A stretch of 64,000 nt of DNA from Lachnospiraceae bacterium (GTDB lineage Bacteria > Bacillota > Clostridia > Lachnospirales > Lachnospiraceae): the NCBI GenBank assembly GCA_017556805.1, contig JAFYMC010000026.1, positions 1-64,000 of the forward strand. Reading direction: 5' to 3'. Below, piece by piece: positions 26,568 through 34,522 of the stretch (position 1 is its first letter; every line of letters begins with the position of its first letter). The notes beneath the pieces are model-generated. The model made no database searches and was not told the origin of the DNA. It saw only the letters and a program-made list of their open reading frames with translations. The position numbers and the translations under genes were made by a program.

Positions 26568-26768
26568 TTATAACTTGGTTACGTTCGTAGCCTGCGGTCC
26601 CTTAGCACCCTCAACGATTTCGAACTCAACAGCCTGACCCTCTTCTAAGGACTTAAAGCCTTCCATGTTTAAGCCGGTGTAGTGTACGAATACATCGTTA
26701 CCCTGCTCATCGCTGATGAAACCGAAACCCTTCTGGTTGTTGAACCACTTAACAGTACCTTTGTTCAT
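26568..26768 (-). CDS. csp: cold-shock protein
   Basis: Single-domain OB-fold nucleic-acid chaperone of 66 residues. RNP1 is KGFGFISDE and RNP2 DVFVHYT, with the usual [12 protein letters not shown] start and [10 protein letters not shown] end. Binds T- or U-rich single strands and melts RNA structure. The start at 26768 has GGAGGG seven bases upstream; the longer frame adds five residues without support. It is transcribed alone from a perfect-consensus promoter, with a hairpin and U-rich tract directly before the ribosome site. Confidence 0.95.
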   Translation of the reverse strand: MNKGTVKWFNNQKGFGFISDEQGNDVFVHYTGLNMEGFKSLEEGQAVEFEIVEGAKGPQATNVTKL

Positions 26769-26782
26769 AGATGTTCCCTCCA

Positions 26783-26848
26783 AAAAAATAAAATAGCGGT
26801 ATACTTGATACCGCTATTTATTATACGCTTCTTTTCAGAATGTGTCAA
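26783..26848 (-). promoter_or_regulatory. csp promoter with 5'-terminal hairpin
   Basis: TTGACA (26843-26848) and TATAAT (26820-26825), spacer 17: full consensus on the minus strand. The 12-base-pair repeat AAATAGCGGTAT / ATACCGCTATTT (26791-26819) begins right after the -10, so the mRNA would start with GCGGUAU inside the stem. A U-rich tract (TTTTATTTTTTTT) and the GGAGGG follow at once. It resembles a terminator but lies between promoter and start codon. Confidence 0.8.
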
Positions 26849-26880
26849 TTCATTTTTGCTTAGGTAAGCAACAATTTTGC

Positions 26881-27732
26881 TTAGGGAAGAACAAATTCCA
26901 CAAGATTTTCCCGGTCTTCTCCGGAACCGGTTACGAGGCGGTAGGTTCCTGCCGGTAAATCCTTGTACATCCGAAGTGAATACGAAATTTCCCCTTCCTC
27001 TCCCGGACCTACTCCCGGCACATCTCCCCTATGATAAATCTCCCATTCATCCCTTGGAATATCATACCAGGTGTCGTCTAAATACACCTCTATCGCAAAG
27101 GTATATTTATTTCCGAGATACAGGGAATCACCCTGATTTTTTACAAAAACCACCAACTTGTCATCCTCCATGATTGCATTGGTTATCAATTCCGGCATTG
27201 TTTTTGCCGGTTCAGCCTCTGTCAGGAAGTCCTTTTTCCATCCGCTTTCATCCGTCACAAGCATACGAATTGTGCCTGTACTGGCAATATTGGAATACTT
27301 TCTCAGTTCTTCTTTATCAAAAAACTCCTTTTTAAGTTCCTCCGTATTCCATTTATACTTATATGCGTTACCGTCCGGTTCAATCCAGTATCCATTACTC
27401 CAGTATCCATAGACCAAGTGAGCTCTGTAATCCTCCGGATCACCCTCCTGCCATATAACAAGGCTGTAAATCGGTAAAGATACCAAATCACTTGTCCACT
27501 CCTCCGCCGGTTCTGCTTTTATCCGGTCCAACTCTTGTAGAAGCTCCTCTGCTAATTCTTGATCTGACAAAGAATAAACTATCGAATTTTCCTTCTGATA
27601 CTCATATAACGTAACACGTTTTTCCTGTTCCGGAATAATGTCATTCAATAAAAGTCCGTTGGATTCTTTTTTACAACCAGCCATGATTAACAACATTGCG
27701 ATACAAGTCAAACCCAAAAACACTTTTTTCAT
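26881..27732 (-). CDS. lipoprotein with C-terminal Ig-like domain
   Basis: Predicted surface lipoprotein of 283 residues. The signal peptide ends in the lipobox LIMAGC, followed by KKESNG. The C-terminal about 95 residues look like a bacterial immunoglobulin-type domain: AIEVYLDDTWYDIPRD, then a Pro-Gly turn (PGVGPGEEGEISYSLRM) and AGTYRLVTG. The middle is a charged helical/beta mixture with no motif. The ATG at 27732 has GGGAG at workable distance; a GTG at 27741 would sit on top of that site. The last ten codons (RENLVEFVLP) recur just upstream at 27769 as a remnant of another copy. Function unknown. Confidence 0.78.
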   Translation of the reverse strand: MKKVFLGLTCIAMLLIMAGCKKESNGLLLNDIIPEQEKRVTLYEYQKENSIVYSLSDQELAEELLQELDRIKAEPAEEWTSDLVSLPIYSLVIWQEGDPEDYRAHLVYGYWSNGYWIEPDGNAYKYKWNTEELKKEFFDKEELRKYSNIASTGTIRMLVTDESGWKKDFLTEAEPAKTMPELITNAIMEDDKLVVFVKNQGDSLYLGNKYTFAIEVYLDDTWYDIPRDEWEIYHRGDVPGVGPGEEGEISYSLRMYKDLPAGTYRLVTGSGEDRENLVEFVLP

Positions 27733-27768
27733 AACGTTCACACTCCCTGTATACTATTGACGTTTTAC

Positions 27769-27801
27769 TTACGGCAGCACAAATTCCACAAGATTTTCCC
27801 G
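27769..27801 (-). pseudogene. remnant of a second copy of the lipoprotein gene
   Basis: On the minus strand these 33 bases encode RENLVEFVLP and a stop, identical in protein to the last ten codons of the lipoprotein gene ending at 26881, with only third-position changes. No homology extends further upstream, and that reading frame closes within a few codons. Best read as the tail of a deleted tandem paralogue. Confidence 0.75.
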
Positions 27802-27802
27802 C

Positions 27803-28246
27803 TTAGTACACTACATCCTTATTTAGTTCAAACAAGTAGTTAAGCAAAATCCTTTCATCGAACACTTCCTTCTCTGTCTCCCCATTCGGAATACCTTCTC
27901 CGAATAAATGGACCTCTGTCTTTCCGTCTACCACATTATACTCTACCTTTAGCGTCATCTCTTTATTATCATACGAGAGCAGTATATCAAGAACCCGGTT
28001 AGCTACTTTTTCATCCCACTCTTTCATGATTTCGTCACCTTTTTCCATTGCTCTTTTTGATGTCCCAAAGTTACTGTTTGCCCCATAGGTCAAACCCGGA
28101 TGCACAATTCTGTTGCCTGGGCTCTCAGATATAAGAAGACGATATCTCATTGTGTTATACTTATAGATCTCAATTCCTCCGAAAACCGCCACAAGCAGAA
28201 ATACTATAGCAAAAGAAATAATTAGTACCCGTTTTTTGTTCTTCAT
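27803..28246 (-). CDS. unknown single-pass membrane protein
   Basis: A 147-residue protein: short basic N-terminus (MKNKKR), one transmembrane helix (VLIISFAIVFLLVAVFGGIE), then an extracytoplasmic domain of about 115 residues without Cys and without a family I recognise. Its end (FDERILLNYLFELNKDVVY) is followed within two bases by the remnant of the paralogous lipoprotein gene. The start at 28246 has AAAGGAG in front. It has its own promoter (28271-28300). It may be a former neighbour or replacement of the lost lipoprotein copy. Confidence 0.7.
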   Translation of the reverse strand: MKNKKRVLIISFAIVFLLVAVFGGIEIYKYNTMRYRLLISESPGNRIVHPGLTYGANSNFGTSKRAMEKGDEIMKEWDEKVANRVLDILLSYDNKEMTLKVEYNVVDGKTEVHLFGEGIPNGETEKEVFDERILLNYLFELNKDVVY

Positions 28247-28270
28247 ATTCACCACTCCTTTCTTAATTCG

Positions 28271-28300
28271 AGTATAGCATTTCCAATAATCCCCTGTCAA
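28271..28300 (-). promoter_or_regulatory. promoter of the 147-residue membrane protein
   Basis: TTGACA (28295-28300) and TATACT (28271-28276) with an 18-base spacer on the minus strand, 25 bases before the chosen start. Confidence 0.65.
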
Positions 28301-28325
28301 TACTATTATATTATTCTTCAAAAAA

Positions 28326-29093
28326 TTACACCTTCAATCCTTTCCTCAGCTCCGTATGAAACAGCAGATACCACAGCAGCACCGGTATCATAAACAATAC
28401 CGCCGCCGGTAACAGCACCTCTGCCTCGTACCGTTCCGCTTCGCTAAACAGCAGGGAAAGATTCTTCCATTTGTCATCCTCCAGATAAAGAAGCGGCTGT
28501 TCCACCAGATTCCAGGTCTCCGCAAAAATCAGAAGTCCCACCGCGAAAACGCATACCTTGATCTGAGGCACAATACAGTTCCATAGAATCCGCAGTGCAG
28601 AATTGGTCTCTAGCCGTGCCGCCTCTACCACCTGTACATCACACTCCTTCAAGTACTGGTGCAACACCACCACCGCAAGAGGAGAAAACAAAAGCGGCAA
28701 GAGTATTGCAAAAGGCGTATTCAAAAGCTTCATATCCCGAAGGCCGATGTAGTTCGGTAAAATCATGACCTGCAGGGGCATCATCATTAAAACGATGTAT
28801 AAGACATACAGTGCATTTTTCCCCGGAAACTTTGCAAACTTGAAGGCGAATGCCGCCGGCACCGCTATCACTATCGCTCCTATGGTAATCCCAACCGAAT
28901 ACAGTACCGAGTTCCAAAACATCCGGTAAAAAGGAAAGCAGTCAAAAAACAGTTCCCGGTAGCCTGCTACGGATAGTCGTCCGCCAATCAGAAAGGAGCC
29001 GATGACTGTCAGCACCACCGGAATTAAAAATACTAATCCGGCAAGTAACAGTGCCCCGAACAGTATCCCTGTAAATATCCTCTTCTTCGTCAT
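28326..29093 (-). CDS. ABC sugar-type permease, MalG/AraQ-like (locus 1)
   Basis: Inner-membrane subunit of a CUT1-type carbohydrate ABC importer, 255 residues with about six helices. The segment YIVLMMMPLQVMILPNYIGL is the usual MalG-like core. The coupling EAA loop is altered: EAARLETNSALRILWNCIVP has Glu-Thr where Asp-Gly is normal. The same change occurs in the paralogue at 56099, so it is a subfamily trait. The start overlaps the stop of the partner permease by four bases. No ATPase gene is nearby; a shared multi-use ATPase elsewhere must energise it. Confidence 0.9.
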   Translation of the reverse strand: MTKKRIFTGILFGALLLAGLVFLIPVVLTVIGSFLIGGRLSVAGYRELFFDCFPFYRMFWNSVLYSVGITIGAIVIAVPAAFAFKFAKFPGKNALYVLYIVLMMMPLQVMILPNYIGLRDMKLLNTPFAILLPLLFSPLAVVVLHQYLKECDVQVVEAARLETNSALRILWNCIVPQIKVCVFAVGLLIFAETWNLVEQPLLYLEDDKWKNLSLLFSEAERYEAEVLLPAAVLFMIPVLLWYLLFHTELRKGLKV

Positions 29094-29896
29094 GACTGCG
29101 CCCTCCTTTGAACAGAAAGTCCCGCAAATACAATGACAAGAACAAGCACTGAGGTCAGTACCGATGCGGATGCCAGGGCCTGGTAGTCAAACTTCAAAAA
29201 GTTATTGTTCATGTAATACTGCAACGTATAGCTGTGGTCCGGGGGATATTTCCCGCCGTAAAATAGAAAGCTCTCCTTAAAAATCTTAAAGGTATTCATA
29301 ATTCCCAGAAGCAACGTAAAAAACAACGCCGGCGTAATCAGAGGAACACTGATTTGAACATGCAGCCGCAAAGCACCCGCTCCGTCCAGCCGTGCCGCCT
29401 CGTAGATTTCATTCTCAATGGTAGTCAACGTTGCCGTCAGAAGGATAATGCAAAGCCCCAGATTCTTCCACACAAACAGCACATAAATCGGAAGCGCTGT
29501 CTGGGATGTCGAAAAAAAATCCCGCCACACCAGTACAATGGCCGCCGTGGGTACCACCATCGGGAAGATAAACAAATCCCGCAAAAACGCAAATCTCCGC
29601 ATGGAAAAGGATAGTAAAAAAGATAAAAGAAGCGAAAGCAGTAAAAGCACCGGCACACCGATTGCAATTAACAATAAGCTGTTTTTCATAGCAAGTCGGA
29701 AGTACTCATTACTTAACACCTCTATGTAATTCTCAAACCAGACAAACTTCTTCTGAAACTGATTGTTAATGACAGAGTAGTACAGCACCCGGACATAAGG
29801 CAACAGAAAAAACACCGCAATCCCGAGAAGGCTGGGCACCAGACAGAAAATACAACGCAGGTTCCATTTAGTACCATGACTTAAGGTCTTCTTCAT
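29090..29896 (-). CDS. ABC sugar-type permease, MalF/UgpA-like (locus 1)
   Basis: Partner permease of 268 residues with six helices and a normal EAA loop (YEAARLDGAGALRLHVQISV P). It contains the region FKESFLFYGGKYPPDHSYTL, which is nearly identical in the paralogue at 56915. The open frame begins with TTG at 29905, too close to the AGGAGG site, so the ATG at 29896 is chosen; spacing is then a little long. It overlaps the end of the small upstream gene, so translation is coupled. The substrate is likely an oligosaccharide or related polyol by family, not proven. Confidence 0.88.
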   Translation of the reverse strand: MKKTLSHGTKWNLRCIFCLVPSLLGIAVFFLLPYVRVLYYSVINNQFQKKFVWFENYIEVLSNEYFRLAMKNSLLLIAIGVPVLLLLSLLLSFLLSFSMRRFAFLRDLFIFPMVVPTAAIVLVWRDFFSTSQTALPIYVLFVWKNLGLCIILLTATLTTIENEIYEAARLDGAGALRLHVQISVPLITPALFFTLLLGIMNTFKIFKESFLFYGGKYPPDHSYTLQYYMNNNFLKFDYQALASASVLTSVLVLVIVFAGLSVQRRAQS

Positions 29897-30281
29897 TTTC
29901 CACAAACACCTCCTGCCCGTCTGTCAATTTCTCCGCACCTGCCGTAATCAGTGGCCAAATAGCCGACATCCCGTCCAACACCGGACAATATCCGTTTTCC
30001 TCTTTTCCTAAGGTTACACCGTTCAAATTCCTTGCGATGTAACGCACTTCCCCGTTCTTTTCTTCTTCGGATAAATAATACAGCTCCGTTTCGCAAAGCT
30101 CCCGGGGCAGTGCCGGAAGAAAGTTTTGGTTTCCTTCCACAAAAAAACTCCGTTGCTCCAAATACCCGATGCGCACCCTAGGCAAGGAGGCCGTATGAAG
30201 CTTTTTGGCAGATATGGCAAAAAGGGCCATCCCGAAATAGAACAACCCAATCACCGCCAAAAGCAGTTTTTTCTTTCCCAT
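29868..30281 (-). CDS. small membrane-anchored protein, adaptor-like C-terminus (locus 1)
   Basis: A 137-residue protein with one N-terminal transmembrane helix (LLLAVIGLFYFGMALFAIS) and an extracytoplasmic part. That part loosely resembles the last beta domain of HlyD/MFP adaptors: LPRELCETELYYLSEEEKNG, then ARNLNGVTLG, then a Gly/Asp turn and LTDGQEVFVE. A relative with the same order of elements sits in the second importer locus (55371). The resemblance is weak and by eye only. It lies between the binding-protein gene and the permeases and overlaps the permease start. Confidence 0.6.
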   Translation of the reverse strand: MGKKKLLLAVIGLFYFGMALFAISAKKLHTASLPRVRIGYLEQRSFFVEGNQNFLPALPRELCETELYYLSEEEKNGEVRYIARNLNGVTLGKEENGYCPVLDGMSAIWPLITAGAEKLTDGQEVFVENEEDLKSWY

Positions 30282-30322
30282 ACCGCACCCCTTTCTTCCA
30301 ACTTTTTCGTGTCGCTATTGTC

Positions 30323-32284
30323 TTACTCCTTCAAATACACCTTTAACTTTCGGTCCGTCTCTGTAACATATGCATCCAGCTTCGTCACATCCTCAATGAC
30401 ATCTCTGTACCCTTCTGTAATCTCCGCCTCTATGGCAAAGGAAATCTCACCGTTTTGATACAACTCATACAAGGACCTCTCGTAAGTATCCTGTCCTACC
30501 ATCCGGTCAGCAAAAAACAGCGGTTGCTCCGTCTGCTTCGTGGTATATGCTATCCAATCCCCCAAATACTGCAAGGTTTCCTCCAACCGGTCGGACTCCG
30601 GATTTACTGCAAGGAACAAACAGGTTCCTGAATTCTTATCCTCCTCCGTCACCTTCGGCATAGGATATACAACCTTATTCTCCGCAAAGGCCGTCATATA
30701 ATACGCCCCGTAATCAAACGCGTCCGAAGCACAATGATAAATTGCAGGTCTGCCATCGCCTCCCGCACTATATCCGTTGATGCAATCAAAATACTCCGAA
30801 AACAGTGTCATGGTATTCCGGAAGGCAGCAGTATCTACCGTATCGTTTTGACCGAAATACTGGCGAAAGAAATGTTTCACAAACAACACCCATGGAGTGT
30901 CGGTCTGACTCCGTTCTTCCTCCGACAATGCCTCCTGGGCACGAAAATACGCTTCATAGGTCATAGAATCGGAGAAATCATACTCCGACACCTTATCTCC
31001 ATCCATAACAAGGCCCAGAATATTAACCTCTATCGGCAGCATCCAAATCAATCCGTCCTCGTCGGTTGCCGCCTCCCGCACATACGGAAAGCAGGCATCC
31101 AGATATTCTTCGATTCCCGGCACTTCATTGAGCGGATAAAATACACCGTTTTCCTTTAAATTGTAGCTGATAGAATGTGAGGTATCCACCATGCACAAAT
31201 CAAAGTCCTTGTCCTGTGCCAGTACCTTTAAGGCAAACTTGTCCATTTCCTCTTCCACAAAATTCCTGCGGTCTATCCGGTACCCGCAACCGTACGGCGT
31301 CTGACTCTCAAAGCCTACAGAAAGAAAACGGATGGTCTCTGTCTCCTTTTTCACCTGTTCCAAAGGAAACTGTACCAAATCACCGTTTGCGGTCTGACAC
31401 GCCACTCTTCCGTTGACAAAGCATAACCCTTTATCCCAAAAGGATGTCTCCGGGTACAATTCGCTTTCCACCTCCAGCTCCGACACCTTCGACAGCACCA
31501 GTCCCCGCTCGGTGTAATACAGAACATTCTCTCCCTCGTCACACAACGCAAAGCTGTTCATCCTATACTCCGCCGTCTTTGCAAGAGTCTTTACCGTATC
31601 TGCTTTCTCATTATAGCTCACCAGCAAAAAACCATCCTCTTCGTGGATATAGAACACCGGTGTCCCATCCTCCGTCAATGTCATATCAATAGGCTCCGCA
31701 AAGCCCAGTTCAAACACTTCCTTCGTATCCAGAGAACACCACAGGACCTTTTCTCCGTTATAGGAATAGCTGTCGGAGGTACCTCCCGGCGAAGTAATCC
31801 GGTTTCGTCCCAGAAGATACACCCGGTCTTTACTCACTATAATCCGTTCTACCCGTTTCAAATACCGGAAGGACTGCAAAAACGTAATCTCCTCCGTCTC
31901 CAAATGGTAGGTATACAAAGAACTGCACACATCCGTCCCGTCAAAACCGTCCGCCACAAAATAAAGCAGGTCACCCTGTATGGCCATTGCAGAAAGACCG
32001 CTGCTCTTTTCCGGATCAAAGCGCCGGGAAAAAACGCAGTTTCCCTCCTTATCCCATTTGATCAGCTCTACTTCCGCGACTCCGCTCTCCTCCTCAAACT
32101 CCAACTCAAACCCATACATATTTCCTGCCTCATCTAAGGTATAGGCCAGCACATTTTCCGCATCGTAGATGGTACAAACCTCCTGTACCGGTACTCCTAC
32201 ATAAGCCTCTTCCTTTTTACACGCAGCACCGGTCAGACTCAAAACCACCGCTCCCGCGAGCACCCATTTCATACTCTTTTTCAT
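30323..32284 (-). CDS. two-part lipoprotein: propeller-like N-terminus plus solute-binding C-terminus
   Basis: A 653-residue lipoprotein, about 230 residues longer than a normal sugar-binding protein. The lipobox is LTGAAC followed by KKEEAYVG. Residues about 30-320 form repeated four-strand units (GNMYGFELEFEEESG, GDLLYFVADGFDG, TPVFYIHEEDGFLLVSY), suggesting a beta propeller. From about 330 the chain is a family 1 solute-binding protein, recognisable by FDLCMVDTSHS, YVREAATDEDGLIWMLPIEV, AVNPESDRLEETLQYL and the end region. The paralogue at 57764 has only this second part. It belongs with the two permeases downstream. Ligand unknown. Confidence 0.82.
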   Translation of the reverse strand: MKKSMKWVLAGAVVLSLTGAACKKEEAYVGVPVQEVCTIYDAENVLAYTLDEAGNMYGFELEFEEESGVAEVELIKWDKEGNCVFSRRFDPEKSSGLSAMAIQGDLLYFVADGFDGTDVCSSLYTYHLETEEITFLQSFRYLKRVERIIVSKDRVYLLGRNRITSPGGTSDSYSYNGEKVLWCSLDTKEVFELGFAEPIDMTLTEDGTPVFYIHEEDGFLLVSYNEKADTVKTLAKTAEYRMNSFALCDEGENVLYYTERGLVLSKVSELEVESELYPETSFWDKGLCFVNGRVACQTANGDLVQFPLEQVKKETETIRFLSVGFESQTPYGCGYRIDRRNFVEEEMDKFALKVLAQDKDFDLCMVDTSHSISYNLKENGVFYPLNEVPGIEEYLDACFPYVREAATDEDGLIWMLPIEVNILGLVMDGDKVSEYDFSDSMTYEAYFRAQEALSEEERSQTDTPWVLFVKHFFRQYFGQNDTVDTAAFRNTMTLFSEYFDCINGYSAGGDGRPAIYHCASDAFDYGAYYMTAFAENKVVYPMPKVTEEDKNSGTCLFLAVNPESDRLEETLQYLGDWIAYTTKQTEQPLFFADRMVGQDTYERSLYELYQNGEISFAIEAEITEGYRDVIEDVTKLDAYVTETDRKLKVYLKE

Positions 32285-32303
32285 TCCGTTTCCTCCATAG
32301 AAC

Positions 32304-33494
32304 TCATTCTCCTAAGGGATGCAATACCGCCTCATAACAACCGACTGTAAAAGAACGTCCCGGAAGCTCTGACGTTGTATAACCGGTTTCCATCACCTTT
32401 TCCTCTTCATACAACCACAGCATACCGTCTGCCAAAACAAAAAGCGACTCTCCGTCTGTATAAAAATTTGCAATTTGTGCAGATTCCTTTTCCCGGATTT
32501 TTACCAGATACTGTTTATCCTCGGCAAAGGAATAACGGAGTCCGTTCGAAAAGTAGACAGCATCCCCCGCGAGAAGAAACCCACTCGGAAAAGTCGACGA
32601 AAATGCAAGCTCTGTCACCGTTTCCGTCGTATCTGTTTCCACATCATAATGCATTAGAATATCCTTCTTTGTGTCATAATAATATATCCCGTCCTCCGTA
32701 GTACAAAACAATGCCGGAAGCTTCGTCCACTCCACCGAACGTCCGTCAGACTCTCCCTGAGGCGTTTCAAAACGATATCCTACTACCGTTTTTTCCTCAC
32801 CTTCCGAAATATCTGCAACCAACTGATACTCCTTCCATCTTGACACGGTGCGCAACGGCGGCGGTAATTCCTCAATTTCCTTGTCTTCGAAGGAATAGAA
32901 AAACATATATCTCTTTGCCCTTCGAGTATTGCCTTCTATATATAAATCCTCCTCTACCGTATAAAGAATCCCGTCCGGATACACCATCATCTCAAAGGTC
33001 GGCTCATTAATCAACACTTCTACGCTTCCGCTCGTCGGATCATAGGTCAGTATCGCTCCGTCCGCAAAGGAATCGAACTCATATGTGTCATAATCCTCCG
33101 TCCGAAAATATAAAACACCCTCTCGGCAATACAAATCCCGGGCAGAAATTTCTACCGCACATTCCGATTCTTCTCCTCGCTTGGCGTAGATATAATAGTC
33201 CCGCCCGTAATTCACATAATAGGTAATATCATACACCGGGTCCTTGCAAACCAGTACCGGATGATCCTCCGGCATATAGCTATAGGTTCCGATCACATTT
33301 TCCGCCAGATTGCAGTAATACGGGCCGTCTTCTCCCACCGCCTCAAGTCCCTTCAAAGCCTTTCCTGATTGCAGTATGAGCGCATTTTCCGATACAGATT
33401 TGCTGAGACCTCCTTGCCCTCCTTCTGTATCTTTGCAAGCACACAGGACAAGTAAAAACAGACTCAAAAGTAAACAAAACGCTCTTCTTTTCAT
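32304..33494 (-). CDS. lipoprotein of repeated beta units (propeller-like)
   Basis: A 396-residue lipoprotein with lipobox LVLCAC and then KDTEGGQGG. The rest is a series of short beta repeats with recurring patterns such as GVLYFRTEDYD, DGILYTVEEDLY, DGIYYYDTKKD, GDAVYFSNGL and ESLFVLADGML, like DUF5050-type propellers. It resembles the N-terminal half of the protein encoded next, 20 bases downstream, so the two may contact each other or the same ligand. GGGAGG precedes the start. It has no catalytic motif that I can see. Confidence 0.75.
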   Translation of the reverse strand: MKRRAFCLLLSLFLLVLCACKDTEGGQGGLSKSVSENALILQSGKALKGLEAVGEDGPYYCNLAENVIGTYSYMPEDHPVLVCKDPVYDITYYVNYGRDYYIYAKRGEESECAVEISARDLYCREGVLYFRTEDYDTYEFDSFADGAILTYDPTSGSVEVLINEPTFEMMVYPDGILYTVEEDLYIEGNTRRAKRYMFFYSFEDKEIEELPPPLRTVSRWKEYQLVADISEGEEKTVVGYRFETPQGESDGRSVEWTKLPALFCTTEDGIYYYDTKKDILMHYDVETDTTETVTELAFSSTFPSGFLLAGDAVYFSNGLRYSFAEDKQYLVKIREKESAQIANFYTDGESLFVLADGMLWLYEEEKVMETGYTTSELPGRSFTVGCYEAVLHPLGE

Positions 33495-33534
33495 TTTAAT
33501 CCTCCCAATTCAGCTAAGTGTATTTTTTTTTGGA

Positions 33535-33945
33535 CATTCACTATTCACTTTTATTATGAATACTTATTCATATTCACTTGTACCATACTCCGGACATGAT
33601 ACATGTCGATGCGTTTCCATAACCCTCTTGTATGTTGATACTGTTCTATTACACTGAGTGCAAATCATCTCATATGTATATTCCTGCAAATAAAAATAGC
33701 ATGTCGCATAAATAGGCTCATTTAATGTCTCATCATAACCTACAGGTATCTGATGTGAATAATTCGTCGGCGACGTTACATATATCACATCGGTTTCCAA
33801 AAACTGATGCGGACAATATGCTGCCTCCGCTGTTACAGCCTCTAAACTTCCTGCTAATACCATCATAGCTAATGCTACAACCATTGTCAACATTTTCTTT
33901 GCTCTCATCATTGCAACTCCTCCTTCGTTTTGTGAATAGTGAATG
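33535..33945. repeat. 14-base inverted repeat flanking a small gene
   Basis: CATTCACTATTCAC at 33535-33548 and its exact reverse complement at 33932-33945 bracket the gene at 33564-33911. The outer positions are in non-coding DNA. No transposase or target duplication is visible. Confidence 0.6.
33564..33911 (-). CDS. small secreted Cys-rich protein
   Basis: A 115-residue secreted protein. The signal peptide is MMRAKKMLTMVVALAMMVLA, cut near TAEA-A. The mature part has Cys pairs (YCPHQF, ICTQCNRTV, SCPEYG) and His residues, which could form a small zinc-ribbon-like fold or disulfides. The start at 33911 has GGAGGAG five bases upstream; the longer frame lacks a site. A perfect-consensus promoter lies 110 bases upstream, divergent from the PadR operon promoter, and a 14-base inverted repeat flanks the gene. 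Family and function unknown. Confidence 0.72.
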   Translation of the reverse strand: MMRAKKMLTMVVALAMMVLAGSLEAVTAEAAYCPHQFLETDVIYVTSPTNYSHQIPVGYDETLNEPIYATCYFYLQEYTYEMICTQCNRTVSTYKRVMETHRHVSCPEYGTSEYE

Positions 33946-34018
33946 CCTTCAAAAACACAAATAAGATGACGTAAAGATTGTATTTCCTTTTTCATTTCAT
34001 CTTATCTACGCATTTTAG

Positions 34019-34047
34019 ATTATATCACTCACCATTTTATATGTCAA
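34019..34047 (-). promoter_or_regulatory. consensus promoter of the small secreted protein
   Basis: TTGACA (34042-34047) and TATAAT (34019-34024) with a 17-base spacer on the minus strand. It is back to back with the PadR operon promoter; the two -35 elements are 22 bases apart. Confidence 0.8.
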
Positions 34048-34069
34048 CAATATTCTTCCGTGTATACTA

Positions 34070-34142
34070 TTGACATCAAATATATTTTATGTCATACTTT
34101 AATCAAGTTAACTTAACCGGTTTATTTAAAATGAATTCATTT
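34070..34142 (+). promoter_or_regulatory. PadR operon promoter with two palindromes
   Basis: TTGACA (34070-34075) and CATACT (34093-34098), spacer 17. Two perfect palindromes lie just downstream: AAGTTAACTT (34105-34114), covering the likely start site, and AAATGAATTCATTT (34129-34142). Either could be the PadR operator. The divergent promoter at 34019 could be controlled from the same region. Confidence 0.65.
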
Positions 34143-34159
34143 ATCTCGAGGTAACAAAA

Positions 34160-34522
34160 ATGGCAGTTTCAGACAATGTAAAACGCGGAACCATTGAGCT
34201 TTTGATTCTTACGCTTCTGGATTCCGGAGACATGTACGGCTACGAGCTGGTTCAGGCAATCAAAGACCGAAGCAACGGTCTTTACACCATGCAGGAAAGT
34301 TCTCTCTACCCTTCCCTCTATCGTCTTTTAGATAAAGGGCTTATTTCCGACCGCCAGGAGAAGGTCGGAAAACGTCGTACGCGGGTCTATTATCACTTGG
34401 AAGACACTGGGAGAACCTATCTGGCAGAGATTCGCAGGGAATATCTTTCTCTGTCCAGAGGAGTTCTTTCGATTTTGAATATCAATTCTTTGGAGGAAAT
34501 GGTAGATGAAGAACACGAATGA
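34160..34522 (+). CDS. PadR family transcriptional repressor
   Basis: Winged-helix regulator of 120 residues. The N-terminal domain has the family core RGTIELLILTLLDSGDMYGY and ESSLYPSLYRLLDKGLI, and the wing KVGKRRTRVYYHLED. A short C-terminal dimerisation helix follows, as in the short PadR-s2 group. It heads a three-gene plus-strand operon and overlaps the next gene by 17 bases. Such pairs with a DUF1700/HAAS-type membrane protein are common in Firmicutes and usually answer envelope-active compounds. Confidence 0.92.
   Translation: MAVSDNVKRGTIELLILTLLDSGDMYGYELVQAIKDRSNGLYTMQESSLYPSLYRLLDKGLISDRQEKVGKRRTRVYYHLEDTGRTYLAEIRREYLSLSRGVLSILNINSLEEMVDEEHE

Noticed and set aside
26856..26871. 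TTGCTTAGGTAAGCAA palindrome as terminator of the lipoprotein gene
   Set aside because: No T-run follows on the minus strand; it may be an operator just upstream of the csp -35 but that cannot be supported further.
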